A stretch of DNA of 7,951 nucleotides, taken from positions 1-7,951 of the forward strand of contig QNCV01000107.1 of the NCBI GenBank assembly GCA_003645845.1, given 5' to 3'. A model generated the notes under the pieces. That model was not told where the DNA came from. It ran no database searches and saw only the letters and a program-made list of their open reading frames with translations. Made by a program: the position numbers and the translations under genes. Source of the stretch: Fidelibacterota bacterium (GTDB lineage: Bacteria; Fidelibacterota; UBA2242). This document shows positions 1-7,185 of the stretch, in pieces. Numbering within the stretch: position 1 is the first letter of the stretch; the number at the start of each line of letters is the position of its first letter.

Positions 1-22
1 AGAGCTTTTGGGAGACGAATAA
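1..22 (+). CDS. C-terminal tail of an upstream operon gene (partial)
   Basis: From base 2 the reading frame gives E-L-L-G-D-E and then a TAA stop at 20-22. This stop shares its last A with the ATG at 22 (TAATG). Such a one-base stop-start overlap is typical of translationally coupled genes in one operon, and every other junction in this window is similarly tight, so I infer that a gene precedes the window. Only six codons are visible, so its product cannot be identified. A further electron-input or accessory subunit is possible by position, but nothing in the sequence shows it. Confidence 0.4.
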
Positions 23-1053
23 TGATCGTAAAAGCGCAAGATTTCACAGCATTTCTGATTAAATGTCAACAGGAATCAATAGGTGGATTTGAACAGGTAA
101 TTGTACCACGCAAGTCCGGGAAACCCGAAGAAAAGCAGACGGTGTTTGAAGAGATTAAACCGGATACTCAACCGGTTTTTCATTCCTTTCGGACAATCGA
201 TCCGCTTCGTACGCTGTTCTATTTTTCCCGTGAAACCCTGCTTCCCGCAGATAAAACCAGAAAACGTCTCATCGTGGGAGCGAAAGCCTGTGATATAGCC
301 GCAATGCAGATATTGGATAGGGCCCTGATCAATGATGATTTTATCGATCCGGTTTACAAAGCCTGGCGGGATAAGACGACCATCATCAGCGCCGATTGTC
401 TGGATGTCGGCGAGAGTTGTCACTGTACGCTGGTTGACGGTAAACCCTATGTTACTCAGAATTATGATATGAATCTGTCAAAAGTCGGTGATTCGTTTCT
501 GATTAACGTTGGGTCTAAGAAAGGCGAAGAACTGGTCAAACTCTTGCAAGAGCATTCGACATTAGTACAAGCGAAAGGCGACGAGAAAGACAGAGTTAAG
601 AAAGACCGCAAAGATGTCGAAGCGAAGCTGAATAAAATTAATGCAAATTTTAAACGTTCCGGTGATTATGCCAATTTGCGCAAATCGGACATTGAGGGCT
701 GGATTGACGACCAGAAAAAATGTGTGGGATGTGGCGGCTGTACAAACATCTGTCCGACCTGTTACTGTATTATTATCAACGACGACAGCAACGATAAAGA
801 ATTTATTAAAGTTCGCACTACCGATTCCTGTCAGCTGCACGGTTATGCCAGAGTGGCGGGAGGTGATTCGCCGCGCCAAAAGATGTATCAGCGTTTCCGG
901 AATCGGTATTTGTGCAAATTCGATTATATGAAAAGTAATTTTGACACCATCGGATGTACCGGATGTGGACGGTGTATCGATGTTTGTGCCGGTGAAATTG
1001 ATTTCAGAGAAGTGGTGCAGAAACATTTGCAGACACCAAAAGGTCAGGAGTAA
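22..1053 (+). CDS. HydB/AsrA-type iron-sulfur subunit (sulfhydrogenase beta subunit family, 4Fe-4S dicluster)
   Basis: Cytoplasmic iron-sulfur electron-transfer subunit, 343 aa and apparently full length. Two [4Fe-4S] motifs are visible: C234-x2-C237-x2-C240-x3-C244, followed by the family-typical P-T-C-Y-C, and C312-x2-C315-x2-C318-x3-C322 inside GCTGCGRC. The N-terminal half carries other HydB/AsrA hallmarks: an I-D-P-L-R...ETLLP block near 59-75, G-A-K-A-C-D-I at 86-92 (usually GVRPCD), and further cysteines at 126, 133 and 135. A lysine/glutamate-rich stretch at about 181-213 looks like a charged helical linker. In soluble sulfhydrogenase and anaerobic sulfite reductase this family passes electrons between the flavin subunit and the catalytic subunits; here the catalytic partner is evidently the group 4 hydrogenase encoded downstream. 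One oddity is that the second motif ends C-A rather than the usual C-P. Start: ATG 22 with GGGAG at 10-14. The next gene starts 3 bases after the stop. Confidence 0.9.
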   Translation: MIVKAQDFTAFLIKCQQESIGGFEQVIVPRKSGKPEEKQTVFEEIKPDTQPVFHSFRTIDPLRTLFYFSRETLLPADKTRKRLIVGAKACDIAAMQILDRALINDDFIDPVYKAWRDKTTIISADCLDVGESCHCTLVDGKPYVTQNYDMNLSKVGDSFLINVGSKKGEELVKLLQEHSTLVQAKGDEKDRVKKDRKDVEAKLNKINANFKRSGDYANLRKSDIEGWIDDQKKCVGCGGCTNICPTCYCIIINDDSNDKEFIKVRTTDSCQLHGYARVAGGDSPRQKMYQRFRNRYLCKFDYMKSNFDTIGCTGCGRCIDVCAGEIDFREVVQKHLQTPKGQE

Positions 1054-1056
1054 TCG

Positions 1057-1884
1057 ATGACAGACAAGAATTCTTACGAGGTAACTGCAGCGGAAATATA
1101 TGAGATAATCGAAGAATCTCCGACAATTAGGACGCTGCGGTTGAAACCTGAAAAACCGATTCCTTTTAAGACAGGTCAGTTCGTTGAACTGACGATTCCG
1201 AATATCGGCGAGGGACCATTTACGCCTTCGTCTTCTCACAATATTGCCGATACGATGGACATAACCATTATGAAAACTGGTTTTGTCACCGAACATGTTC
1301 ATAAAGCAAAAGTAGGTGACCGGGTCGGTATTCGCGGTCCCATGGGAACACATTATCCAATTGATGAATGGAAAGGCAAAGACGTGCTGATCATGGGCGG
1401 TGGTGTCGGTATGGCGCCAACACGGTCACTGTTTCTTTCCCTCCTTGATAATATTAATGATTATAAGAGCATCACTTTTCTGGCGGGCGCCCGGACACCG
1501 GCGGATATGATTTACAAGCAACATATTGATGGGTGGAGGAAAATAGATAAGGTGAATTTCTTGCGGTCTGTTGACCGTGTTCCGGAGGGAGAAGTCTGGG
1601 ACGAGGAGGTTTGCCTTATCACCAAACTACTCGATAAAATTAGCATAGACCCGAAAGGAAACCCGGTAGTTGTCTGCGGTCCGCCGGTCATGATGAAATT
1701 CGGCACCATGGACCTGCTGAATTACGGGTATGAAGAAAACAATATTTACCTCTCGATGGAAAAGAAAATGTATTGTGGTATCGGGCACTGCAGGCATTGT
1801 GTCATTGGAAAGTATTATGCCTGCAAAGACGGTCCGGTATTTACCTATGATACCATAAAAAACGAGGAGAACATCTGGGAATGA
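1057..1884 (+). CDS. HydG/AsrB-type FAD/NAD(P)H-binding reductase subunit with [2Fe-2S] cluster
   Basis: Cytoplasmic diaphorase subunit of the ferredoxin-NADP reductase superfamily (sulfhydrogenase gamma, AsrB, NfnA and dihydroorotate dehydrogenase PyrK relatives), 275 aa. Domains in order: FAD-binding beta-barrel at about 8-102, with F-V-T-E at 76-79 and G-I-R-G-P-M-G at 91-97; nucleotide-binding Rossmann domain at about 107-235, with GGGVGMAP at 114-121, T-R-S at 122-124 and C-G-P-P at 207-210; and a C-terminal [2Fe-2S] site, C240-x4-C245-x2-C248-x7-C256, followed by K-D-G-P-V-F. By family knowledge it moves electrons between NAD(P)H and one FAD, then to the [2Fe-2S] cluster and the HydB-like partner encoded just upstream. 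NADH versus NADPH preference cannot be read reliably. It has an AGGTCAGGAG ribosome site at 1041-1050 and overlaps the next gene by ATGA. Confidence 0.92.
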   Translation: MTDKNSYEVTAAEIYEIIEESPTIRTLRLKPEKPIPFKTGQFVELTIPNIGEGPFTPSSSHNIADTMDITIMKTGFVTEHVHKAKVGDRVGIRGPMGTHYPIDEWKGKDVLIMGGGVGMAPTRSLFLSLLDNINDYKSITFLAGARTPADMIYKQHIDGWRKIDKVNFLRSVDRVPEGEVWDEEVCLITKLLDKISIDPKGNPVVVCGPPVMMKFGTMDLLNYGYEENNIYLSMEKKMYCGIGHCRHCVIGKYYACKDGPVFTYDTIKNEENIWE

Positions 1885-2384
1885 AACGTCTTTTAATTGA
1901 TATCCCGGCTTTAATGGATTCCGGTCATTCCGTTGAAGATATTCAGTGTGAATACTTTTATCACCGGAAAAACAACGGTCAGTTTAACTTACTGGAAATT
2001 GCCGAGTTTGCGGTTTACTGCCGACAGTGCTCCGATGCGTTCTGTGTGACCGCCTGTCCGAAAGAGGCCCTCGAACGACAGGAAGATGGACTGATCAAAC
2101 GTTTCAATATGCGTTGTGTCGGCTGCAAGAGCTGTATTCTGGCCTGTCCCTTTGGAACGATTTTCCCCGAGGTCATCAATTACATAACGGCAAAATGCGA
2201 TTTCTGTCTGAAACAACTGGAAACGAATCCGGATTATGTTCCCGCCTGCTGCAAAACCGCACCGGAAGGAACGATTACCATGCAGGAAATCACGGCTGAC
2301 GACCCCGAGAATAATGTCTATCTTTTTGGCGACCATCTGGCAATCAAAAGTCACCACTGGCGGAAGAAGGAGGATAAGGTATGA
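1881..2384 (+). CDS. HycB/CooF-type polyferredoxin subunit, probably three [4Fe-4S] clusters
   Basis: Electron-transfer subunit of 167 aa, likely the bridge between the diaphorase pair and the hydrogenase small subunit. Motifs seen: C47-x2-C50-x4-C55-x3-C59-P, C79-x2-C82-x2-C85-x3-C89-P, and C106-x2-C109 with C123 in P-A-C-C. HycB-family proteins usually have four cysteine motifs making four clusters. Here the N-terminal motif keeps only C23, and the final C-P of motif four is Ala127-Pro128. With ferredoxin-style pairing the lost residues are the ligands of one cluster, leaving three: 47/50/55/89, 79/82/85/59 and 106/109/123/23. No signal peptide is seen, so it should lie on the cytoplasmic side. 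It starts within the upstream stop (ATGA), with GAGGAG at 1864-1869, and overlaps the NuoH-like gene by another ATGA. Confidence 0.88.
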   Translation: MKRLLIDIPALMDSGHSVEDIQCEYFYHRKNNGQFNLLEIAEFAVYCRQCSDAFCVTACPKEALERQEDGLIKRFNMRCVGCKSCILACPFGTIFPEVINYITAKCDFCLKQLETNPDYVPACCKTAPEGTITMQEITADDPENNVYLFGDHLAIKSHHWRKKEDKV

Positions 2385-3310
2385 TTGCGTGGATTCTTTT
2401 TCATCTTTTTGTATTTCCGGGGATGCTGTTTACCGGTGTTCTGGGATTGCTGGTGGGATGGCTGGATCGCAAAGTCAGCGCCTGGTTCCAGTTTCGGGTA
2501 GGTCCGCCGATCCTGCAGAATTTCAACGATTTTTTCAAACTGCTCGGCAAAGAGACGATCATTGTTAAAAATGCCGTGAAACCGGTTTTTATTGTGGCTC
2601 CGCTGGCAGGCTTTGCTGTGTTGACACTGATCGCGACGATTATCGGTCTGGCGCTTTTTTACAATGAAGGATTTGCCGGTGATATGTTTGTTGTAATGTA
2701 TCTGACGATGACATTTTCCGTAATGGTTATTCTGGGTGGTTCATCTACAGGGAATGTCTATTCAAGTATCGGCGCCGGACGCGAAATGAAACTGCTCCTG
2801 GCCGATGAGCTGGCTTTCATTCTTGTATTCCTGGTACCGATTGTTAAATCCGGTTATCATATTCAGTTTGATCAGATTTTACAATATCAGCAGCTGAACG
2901 GCGCCGTGATTGGATCACCCTCCGGAATAATTGCCTTCATCGTCGGTATTCTTTGTATTCAGGCGAAGATGACACTTCCGCCGTTTCACATTCCCGAAGC
3001 CGAAACCGAAATTGTCGAAGGTCCTTTTATGGAATACTCCGGGCCGCTGCTGGCTTTCTGGAAACTTGACCATTACATGATGTATGTAATTTTCCCGTTT
3101 TTACTGGTAATCCTGTTTATGGGTGGTTTTAATCTGACCGGCATCGGGATTCTTTGGGCTGTTTTGAAATATCTCGCCATTGTCGTGGTAATGATAATTA
3201 TAAAGAATACAAATCCTCGAATCCGAATTGACACTGCATTGAATTTTTTCTGGAAATACGCCTCACCGCTGGCGTTTATTGGTGTCATTTTAGCCGTATT
3301 AGGAGTGTAA
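2381..3310 (+). CDS. NuoH/EchB/MbhM-like membrane anchor subunit of group 4 [NiFe] hydrogenase
   Basis: Integral membrane protein of 309 aa with about eight hydrophobic segments, homologous to complex I NuoH (also HycD, CooK, EchB, MbhM). Visible family motifs are L-D-R-K-V-S-A near 28-34 followed by R-V-G-P-P at 39-43 (NuoH: ERRVLAR...RIGP), F-F-K-L-L-G-K-E at 51-58, G-A-G-R-E at 131-135, and I-P-E-A-E-T-E...EYSG at 204-221 with acidic residues 206, 208, 210, 213 and 218. In this superfamily the conserved acidic loop and charged membrane residues are thought to link electron transfer at the small-subunit cluster to ion translocation in the antiporter subunits. The slightly short length is normal for hydrogenase versions. 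ATG 2381 is supported by AAGGAGG at 2367-2373 and by the ATGA overlap with the polyferredoxin gene. Confidence 0.93.
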   Translation: MIAWILFHLFVFPGMLFTGVLGLLVGWLDRKVSAWFQFRVGPPILQNFNDFFKLLGKETIIVKNAVKPVFIVAPLAGFAVLTLIATIIGLALFYNEGFAGDMFVVMYLTMTFSVMVILGGSSTGNVYSSIGAGREMKLLLADELAFILVFLVPIVKSGYHIQFDQILQYQQLNGAVIGSPSGIIAFIVGILCIQAKMTLPPFHIPEAETEIVEGPFMEYSGPLLAFWKLDHYMMYVIFPFLLVILFMGGFNLTGIGILWAVLKYLAIVVVMIIIKNTNPRIRIDTALNFFWKYASPLAFIGVILAVLGV

Positions 3311-3311
3311 G

Positions 3312-3731
3312 ATGGGATGGTATAATAAACGTTTGTCAAAATCACTCTGGGTGTTTCATGCCAGTGGATCACCCTGTAATAATTGTGATATTGAAATTCT
3401 TGATTTGTTGACACCACGGTATGATGTTAAACGATTGGGAATAAAACTGGTTGGATCCGTACGGCATGCTGATGTTTTACTGGTTACTGGCATTTTTAAT
3501 CAGAAGATCGCACCGCGAATAAAAAGGATATACGAACAGGCGCCAAAGCCGATTTTTGTTGTCGCCGTAGGGACCTGCGTAAGTTCCGGTTGCTGTTTTA
3601 AAGACAGTTATAACATTACCGAGAAAAGGGAGGAAGTCATCCCGATTGATATGTATATCCCGGGGTGTCCGCCAAAACCCGAATCCATGATTGAAGCAGT
3701 TGCGAAACTGATAGGAGTGCTCAATGGCTGA
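3312..3731 (+). CDS. NuoB-like small subunit of group 4 [NiFe] hydrogenase (EchC/MbhJ family)
   Basis: Peripheral membrane-arm subunit of 139 aa holding the proximal [4Fe-4S] cluster next to the [NiFe] site. The four expected ligands are visible: C22-x2-C25 in P-C-N-N-C-D-I-E, C89 in G-T-C, and C119 in P-G-C-P-P-K-P-E. Other hallmarks are T-P-R-Y-D-V at 34-39 and R-H-A-D-V-L-L-V-T-G at 51-60. Additional cysteines C94 and C95 have no assigned role. It is compact like other group 4 small subunits, lacking the distal-cluster domain and Tat signal of uptake hydrogenases, so electrons must come from a partner, here most likely the polyferredoxin encoded upstream. Start ATG 3312 follows AGGAG at 3301-3305. 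The gene overlaps the next one by 8 bases. Confidence 0.94.
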   Translation: MGWYNKRLSKSLWVFHASGSPCNNCDIEILDLLTPRYDVKRLGIKLVGSVRHADVLLVTGIFNQKIAPRIKRIYEQAPKPIFVVAVGTCVSSGCCFKDSYNITEKREEVIPIDMYIPGCPPKPESMIEAVAKLIGVLNG

Positions 3732-4158
3732 AGTGGAACGATTTCTTAAAGATATGGGTGGAAAGATCCATGCCAAAATTGAAAAGAAAGGGCGTCTGTA
3801 TTTCAATGTTGACAATGCAGACATTAGGGAGATCGCCGAATACCTGTTTGTGAAAATGGGGTGCCGTTTATCGACGGCTACGGCGATGGAGATGTATCAT
3901 GGCATTGAAGTTCTCTACCATTTTTCCCATGATAAAACCGGACAGTATTTCTGTCCCCGGGTGGTAATCAAGGATAAAAAGAACCCGAAAGTCAATTCGA
4001 TCACATCGATTGTCGAAGGCGCCATCTGGATTGAACGTGAAATGTTCGATCTCTGGGGTATTGAGTTTATCGGACATCCGCGAATGGAAGAGCTACTGAC
4101 GTTGCATCACCCGAATCCTGATCTAAAGCATCCATTGAGATTCAAGGAGGTTGCATGA
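3724..4158 (+). CDS. NuoC-like 30-kDa-type subunit of group 4 hydrogenase (EchD/MbhK family)
   Basis: Small soluble subunit of 144 aa that in complex I and energy-converting hydrogenases packs against the large subunit and helps assembly of the peripheral arm. It has no cofactor motif, as expected. The diagnostic NuoC signature is clear near the C-terminus: W102-x-E104-R105-E106-x2-D109-x2-G112-I-E-F-x-G117-H118-P119. The N-terminal part (1-95) is more divergent. The length fits hydrogenase NuoC homologues, which are shorter than NuoC proper. ATG 3724 lies inside the end of the small-subunit gene and has AGGAG at 3713-3717. The stop overlaps the large-subunit start as ATGA, so coupled translation of small, NuoC-like and large subunits is likely. 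Confidence 0.92.
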   Translation: MAEVERFLKDMGGKIHAKIEKKGRLYFNVDNADIREIAEYLFVKMGCRLSTATAMEMYHGIEVLYHFSHDKTGQYFCPRVVIKDKKNPKVNSITSIVEGAIWIEREMFDLWGIEFIGHPRMEELLTLHHPNPDLKHPLRFKEVA

Positions 4159-5342
4159 AAGCAAATAAGATTCCGGTAGGTCCGTTTCATCCGTTATTGG
4201 AAGAAGCCGAGTATTTTGAACTGACTGTGGATGGGGAAACCGTTGTTGATATCGATATGGAAATCGGCTGGATGCACCGCGGCCACGAGTACATTTCCGA
4301 AATGAAAACCTTTACTCAATCCATTTACCTGGTCGAGCGTATCTGTGGAATTTGTTCGACATCGCATCCCCTGGCATGCGTCCATGCTATTGAAGATATT
4401 GATAATATTGAAATCCCGTTGCGCGCTCGATATATTCGAAGCCTCGTTGGTGAGCTTGAGAGAATTCATAGTCACCTGTTATGGCTGGGATTAGCAGGCC
4501 ATTTTATCGGATACGATACGTTGTGGATGTGGGCGTGGAAATACCGCGAACCGGTCCTTGAAATGTTTGAGATTATTTCCGGTAACCGGAATCATTACGG
4601 TATGATGCGGGTTGGCGGTGTGGCTAAGGATGTGGATCCTGAAAAGATCGTCGAATTGCAGAAACATCTCGATATGATTGAGCGGAAGATGATCATGATT
4701 TCCAAGATTGCTAAGGATGATCCCGTACTGAGGTCCCGATTGAAGGGGGTTGGTGTTTTATCGCACGAAGATGCAATAGCTTATTGCACTACCGGGCCAA
4801 CATCAAGAGCTTCAGGAGTTCCTGGTGACGTTCGGTTTGATGAACCCACAGATGCCTATGATCTGGTTGATTTCGAGCGTATTGTATTGCCGAACGGTGA
4901 CGTTTATGATAAACTGGTGGTTCGTGTGTTAGAAATAATAGAATCAGTTAAAATATGTCGTCAATGCCTTGATAAGTTAAAAACAGCGACAGGGCCAATA
5001 TTGAATAATGTAAAAGAAATATCTCCGGGGGAGGGAATTGGTCGCTATGAAGCGCCGCGTGGAGAGGTCTTTCATTATATTCGTTCCGATGGAACGAATC
5101 GTCCGATACGGCACAAAGTCAGGGCTCCCAGTTATGTCAATATTCCGAGTTTCAAGGCATCCTGTAAAGGGATACCCATTGCGGATGCCTTGATCACCCT
5201 GGCTTCCGTTGATCCGTGCTATTGCTGTACTGAGCGGTCATTGAAGATTATTGATAATAATCATGATCCGCAAAAACTTGATTTGTTGAAATTATCTCGG
5301 GAAAAAACCGAACGAATTCGGAGGGAGATAAATGCAGATTAA
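4155..5342 (+). CDS. NuoD-like large (catalytic) subunit of group 4 [NiFe] hydrogenase
   Basis: Catalytic subunit of 395 aa that would bind the [NiFe] centre and carry out 2H+ + 2e- <-> H2. Both metal-binding motifs are intact: L1, R62-I-C64-G-I-C67-x3-H71, and L2, D353-P-C355-Y-C357-C358-T-E-R361. Complex I NuoD and the Mbx-type relatives lack all or part of these four cysteines, so hydrogenase activity is the best reading. The N-terminus P-V-G-P-F-H-P at 7-13 and G-W-M-H-R-G at 38-43 are typical of group 4/NuoD proteins. Two oddities are an extra cysteine within L2, where E. coli HycE has serine, and 34 residues after R361, close to the 32-residue tail cleaved from HycE after the same arginine. 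That suggests endopeptidase maturation, but no protease or hyp gene is in view. The ribosome site AAGGAGG at 4144-4150 is strong. Confidence 0.94.
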   Translation: MKANKIPVGPFHPLLEEAEYFELTVDGETVVDIDMEIGWMHRGHEYISEMKTFTQSIYLVERICGICSTSHPLACVHAIEDIDNIEIPLRARYIRSLVGELERIHSHLLWLGLAGHFIGYDTLWMWAWKYREPVLEMFEIISGNRNHYGMMRVGGVAKDVDPEKIVELQKHLDMIERKMIMISKIAKDDPVLRSRLKGVGVLSHEDAIAYCTTGPTSRASGVPGDVRFDEPTDAYDLVDFERIVLPNGDVYDKLVVRVLEIIESVKICRQCLDKLKTATGPILNNVKEISPGEGIGRYEAPRGEVFHYIRSDGTNRPIRHKVRAPSYVNIPSFKASCKGIPIADALITLASVDPCYCCTERSLKIIDNNHDPQKLDLLKLSREKTERIRREINAD

Positions 5343-7149
5343 TGACCTAACTTTACTCGTCTCAGTTCCGATAGTCGTCGCAATCGTTAACTTGTTTCTC
5401 CCGGTTATACTACGGAAAATTCTGAACTTTCTGGCATTGATTTACCTGCTGGTGTTGAATATTCAGATATTGCAGGCCGGAATGGGTACCGTCGTGCTTT
5501 TCGGACAGACAATCATGCAAGTCGATGCGTTGAGCGCGTTTATAAGCCTGTTTATTCAGATATTGAGTTTTATTATCCTGATTTTTGCGCTGAAGGGTGT
5601 CGATAAAAGTATCGAAAAAGCGTTCCTGGTGTTATATCCGTTAACAGTTGGGTTTTGTAATGGGGTCGTCTTCAGCACAAATTCCATCAGCCTGTTAATT
5701 TTCTGGGGATTGACCGGAATTACGCTTTACCTGTTTGCTCTTCTGGGAAACACTTCAGATACACCCAATTCAGCGAAAAAGACGATGATTATTGTCGGTG
5801 GTAGTGATGTGTTTCTGATCCTGGGTTTGATCCTTGTATGGTTCATGAATCCGATCGGAAGTTGGCAGTTATTTGGCGAGGCAATACCATTGAAGGGTCT
5901 CATGGCGTATATTGCCTTTTTCGGTTTGCTGATCGCCGCATTTGCCAAAGCCGGCAGTTTTCCGCTTCACAGTTGGGTTCCGGATTTCAGCAAGGATTCA
6001 CCGGTTGAGAGCGCTGCATTTTTACCAGCCTCTTTGGATAAATTGCTTGGTATCTATTTATTGGCAAGAATAGTCCTGTCAATTTTCAAGTTAACAACAG
6101 TGATGCACCTTGTAATCATCACGTTGGGAGCCCTGACAGTAATTATAGCTGTTATGATGGCAATGATCCAGCATAATGGCCGGAAGCTGCTCGGTTATCA
6201 TGCTGTCAGTCAGGTTGGTTATATGATCATGGGGGTTGGCAGCGGTAGTGTTATTGCTTTAATTGGTGGATTGTTTCATTTGCTAAATAATACAATCTAC
6301 AAATCAAATTTGTTTTTGGCACTCGGATCGGTTGAGAAAAAAACCGGTACAAATAACCTGGAACAGATGGGTGGCTTGGGAACAAAAATGCCGCTGACAT
6401 TTCTATTTGCCTTAATTGGCGCCCTTGCTATTTCAGGAATTCCACCTTTTAACGGATTCTTTTCGAAATGGATGATTTACCAGGGCATGCTTGAACTTGC
6501 CAAGAATGCAAGTCCGGGTTACAAGATATGGCTGCTGATCTGCCTGGTTCTGGCCGTATTTGGAAGTGCATTGACCTTAGCCAGTTTTATGAAGTTCATC
6601 CATGCTATTTTCCTCGGTCGTCGTCCGGAAAACCTGGATAATATCGAAGAAGCACCGGCTAACCAATGGATTTCAACAGGTATTCTGGCTGTTCTCTGTA
6701 TTGTATTTGGTTTGTGGGCGATGCAATTGCCGATTAAGCAATTCATTTTACCTGTTGTCAATGAATATGGTTTAGCCATTCCTGATATGCTGGGATATTA
6801 TAATCCGATTCTGATTCTCTTGCTGTTTGGTTCGGTGCTATTGCTTGGTTTAATAATTTATTGGAGCATTCGCAAAGTCCGCTACGATGAGATTTATCTC
6901 GGCGGTATGGAAGCCCTGGAGCATTTCAGGGTCATGGGAACGGAATTTTATAAAGAAATCCGCAATATGAGTCCCTTAAAGGCAATTTACAACGGTGCGG
7001 AGAAAAAATATTTCGATGTTTACGACGTCAGTAGTAAATGCTCATTTTCAATTACCCGGTTCTTTAAAGCAATTCACAATGGTCAACTGCAACTCTATAA
7101 CCTGTGGATTGTTTTGGGAGTTCTGATCCTTTTATGGGTGGTATTATAA
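5332..7149 (+). CDS. NuoL/MrpA-type ion-translocating antiporter subunit
   Basis: Polytopic membrane protein of 605 aa with roughly 14 to 16 hydrophobic segments, in the proton-conducting transporter family (NuoL/M/N, MrpA/D, MbhH, HyfB). Channel residues visible are K206 in F-A-K-A-G-S-F-P-L-H-S-W-V-P-D (204-218), K237 in L-D-K-L-L-G, H290 in Y-H-A-V-S-Q-V-G-Y, K324 in I-Y-K-S-N-L-F-L, and K379 in F-F-S-K-W. The normally conserved TM5 glutamate is replaced: F-W-G126-L-T-G aligns with F-W-E-L. After about residue 515 there is a charged cytoplasmic-looking stretch (518-575) and a last membrane helix near 590-604, resembling the C-terminal extension of NuoL. Because the next genes encode MbhD-MbhE and MrpB, it probably sits at the MrpA position. 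It overlaps the large-subunit gene by 11 bases; GGAGG is at 5320-5324. H+ versus Na+ cannot be decided. Confidence 0.92.
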   Translation: MQINDLTLLVSVPIVVAIVNLFLPVILRKILNFLALIYLLVLNIQILQAGMGTVVLFGQTIMQVDALSAFISLFIQILSFIILIFALKGVDKSIEKAFLVLYPLTVGFCNGVVFSTNSISLLIFWGLTGITLYLFALLGNTSDTPNSAKKTMIIVGGSDVFLILGLILVWFMNPIGSWQLFGEAIPLKGLMAYIAFFGLLIAAFAKAGSFPLHSWVPDFSKDSPVESAAFLPASLDKLLGIYLLARIVLSIFKLTTVMHLVIITLGALTVIIAVMMAMIQHNGRKLLGYHAVSQVGYMIMGVGSGSVIALIGGLFHLLNNTIYKSNLFLALGSVEKKTGTNNLEQMGGLGTKMPLTFLFALIGALAISGIPPFNGFFSKWMIYQGMLELAKNASPGYKIWLLICLVLAVFGSALTLASFMKFIHAIFLGRRPENLDNIEEAPANQWISTGILAVLCIVFGLWAMQLPIKQFILPVVNEYGLAIPDMLGYYNPILILLLFGSVLLLGLIIYWSIRKVRYDEIYLGGMEALEHFRVMGTEFYKEIRNMSPLKAIYNGAEKKYFDVYDVSSKCSFSITRFFKAIHNGQLQLYNLWIVLGVLILLWVVL

Positions 7150-7185
7150 AATGAACATAAATCAATTATATTTCCGGAGGATTAA
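7150..7185 (+). other. 36-base AT-rich intergenic spacer, the longest in the window
   Basis: The only junction in the window where genes are clearly separated. It is AT-rich and ends in the CGGAGG ribosome site (7175-7180) for the next gene. I see no inverted repeat followed by a T run, and no convincing pair of promoter hexamers, so the operon most likely continues through it. Confidence 0.6.

Noticed and set aside
562..1353. Minus-strand open frame of 263 codons
   Set aside because: It lies opposite two well-supported genes and crosses their boundary; its translation shows no recognisable domain, and no ribosome site suggests use.
22..1884. The first two genes as AsrA/AsrB of anaerobic sulfite reductase
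   Set aside because: The families are homologous, but no AsrC-type siroheme subunit follows; the genes run straight into a polyferredoxin and a group 4 hydrogenase, so a diaphorase role for the hydrogenase is more likely.
4915..5030. Locally AT-rich stretch within the large-subunit gene, considered as a recombination patch
   Set aside because: The frame and family alignment stay intact across it, and short composition swings are common; there are no repeats at its edges.
2381..7149. A complex I (Nuo) or Mbx-type complex without hydrogenase activity
   Set aside because: The NuoD-like subunit keeps all four [NiFe] cysteines (C64, C67, C355, C358), which complex I lacks and Mbx-type proteins retain only in part.
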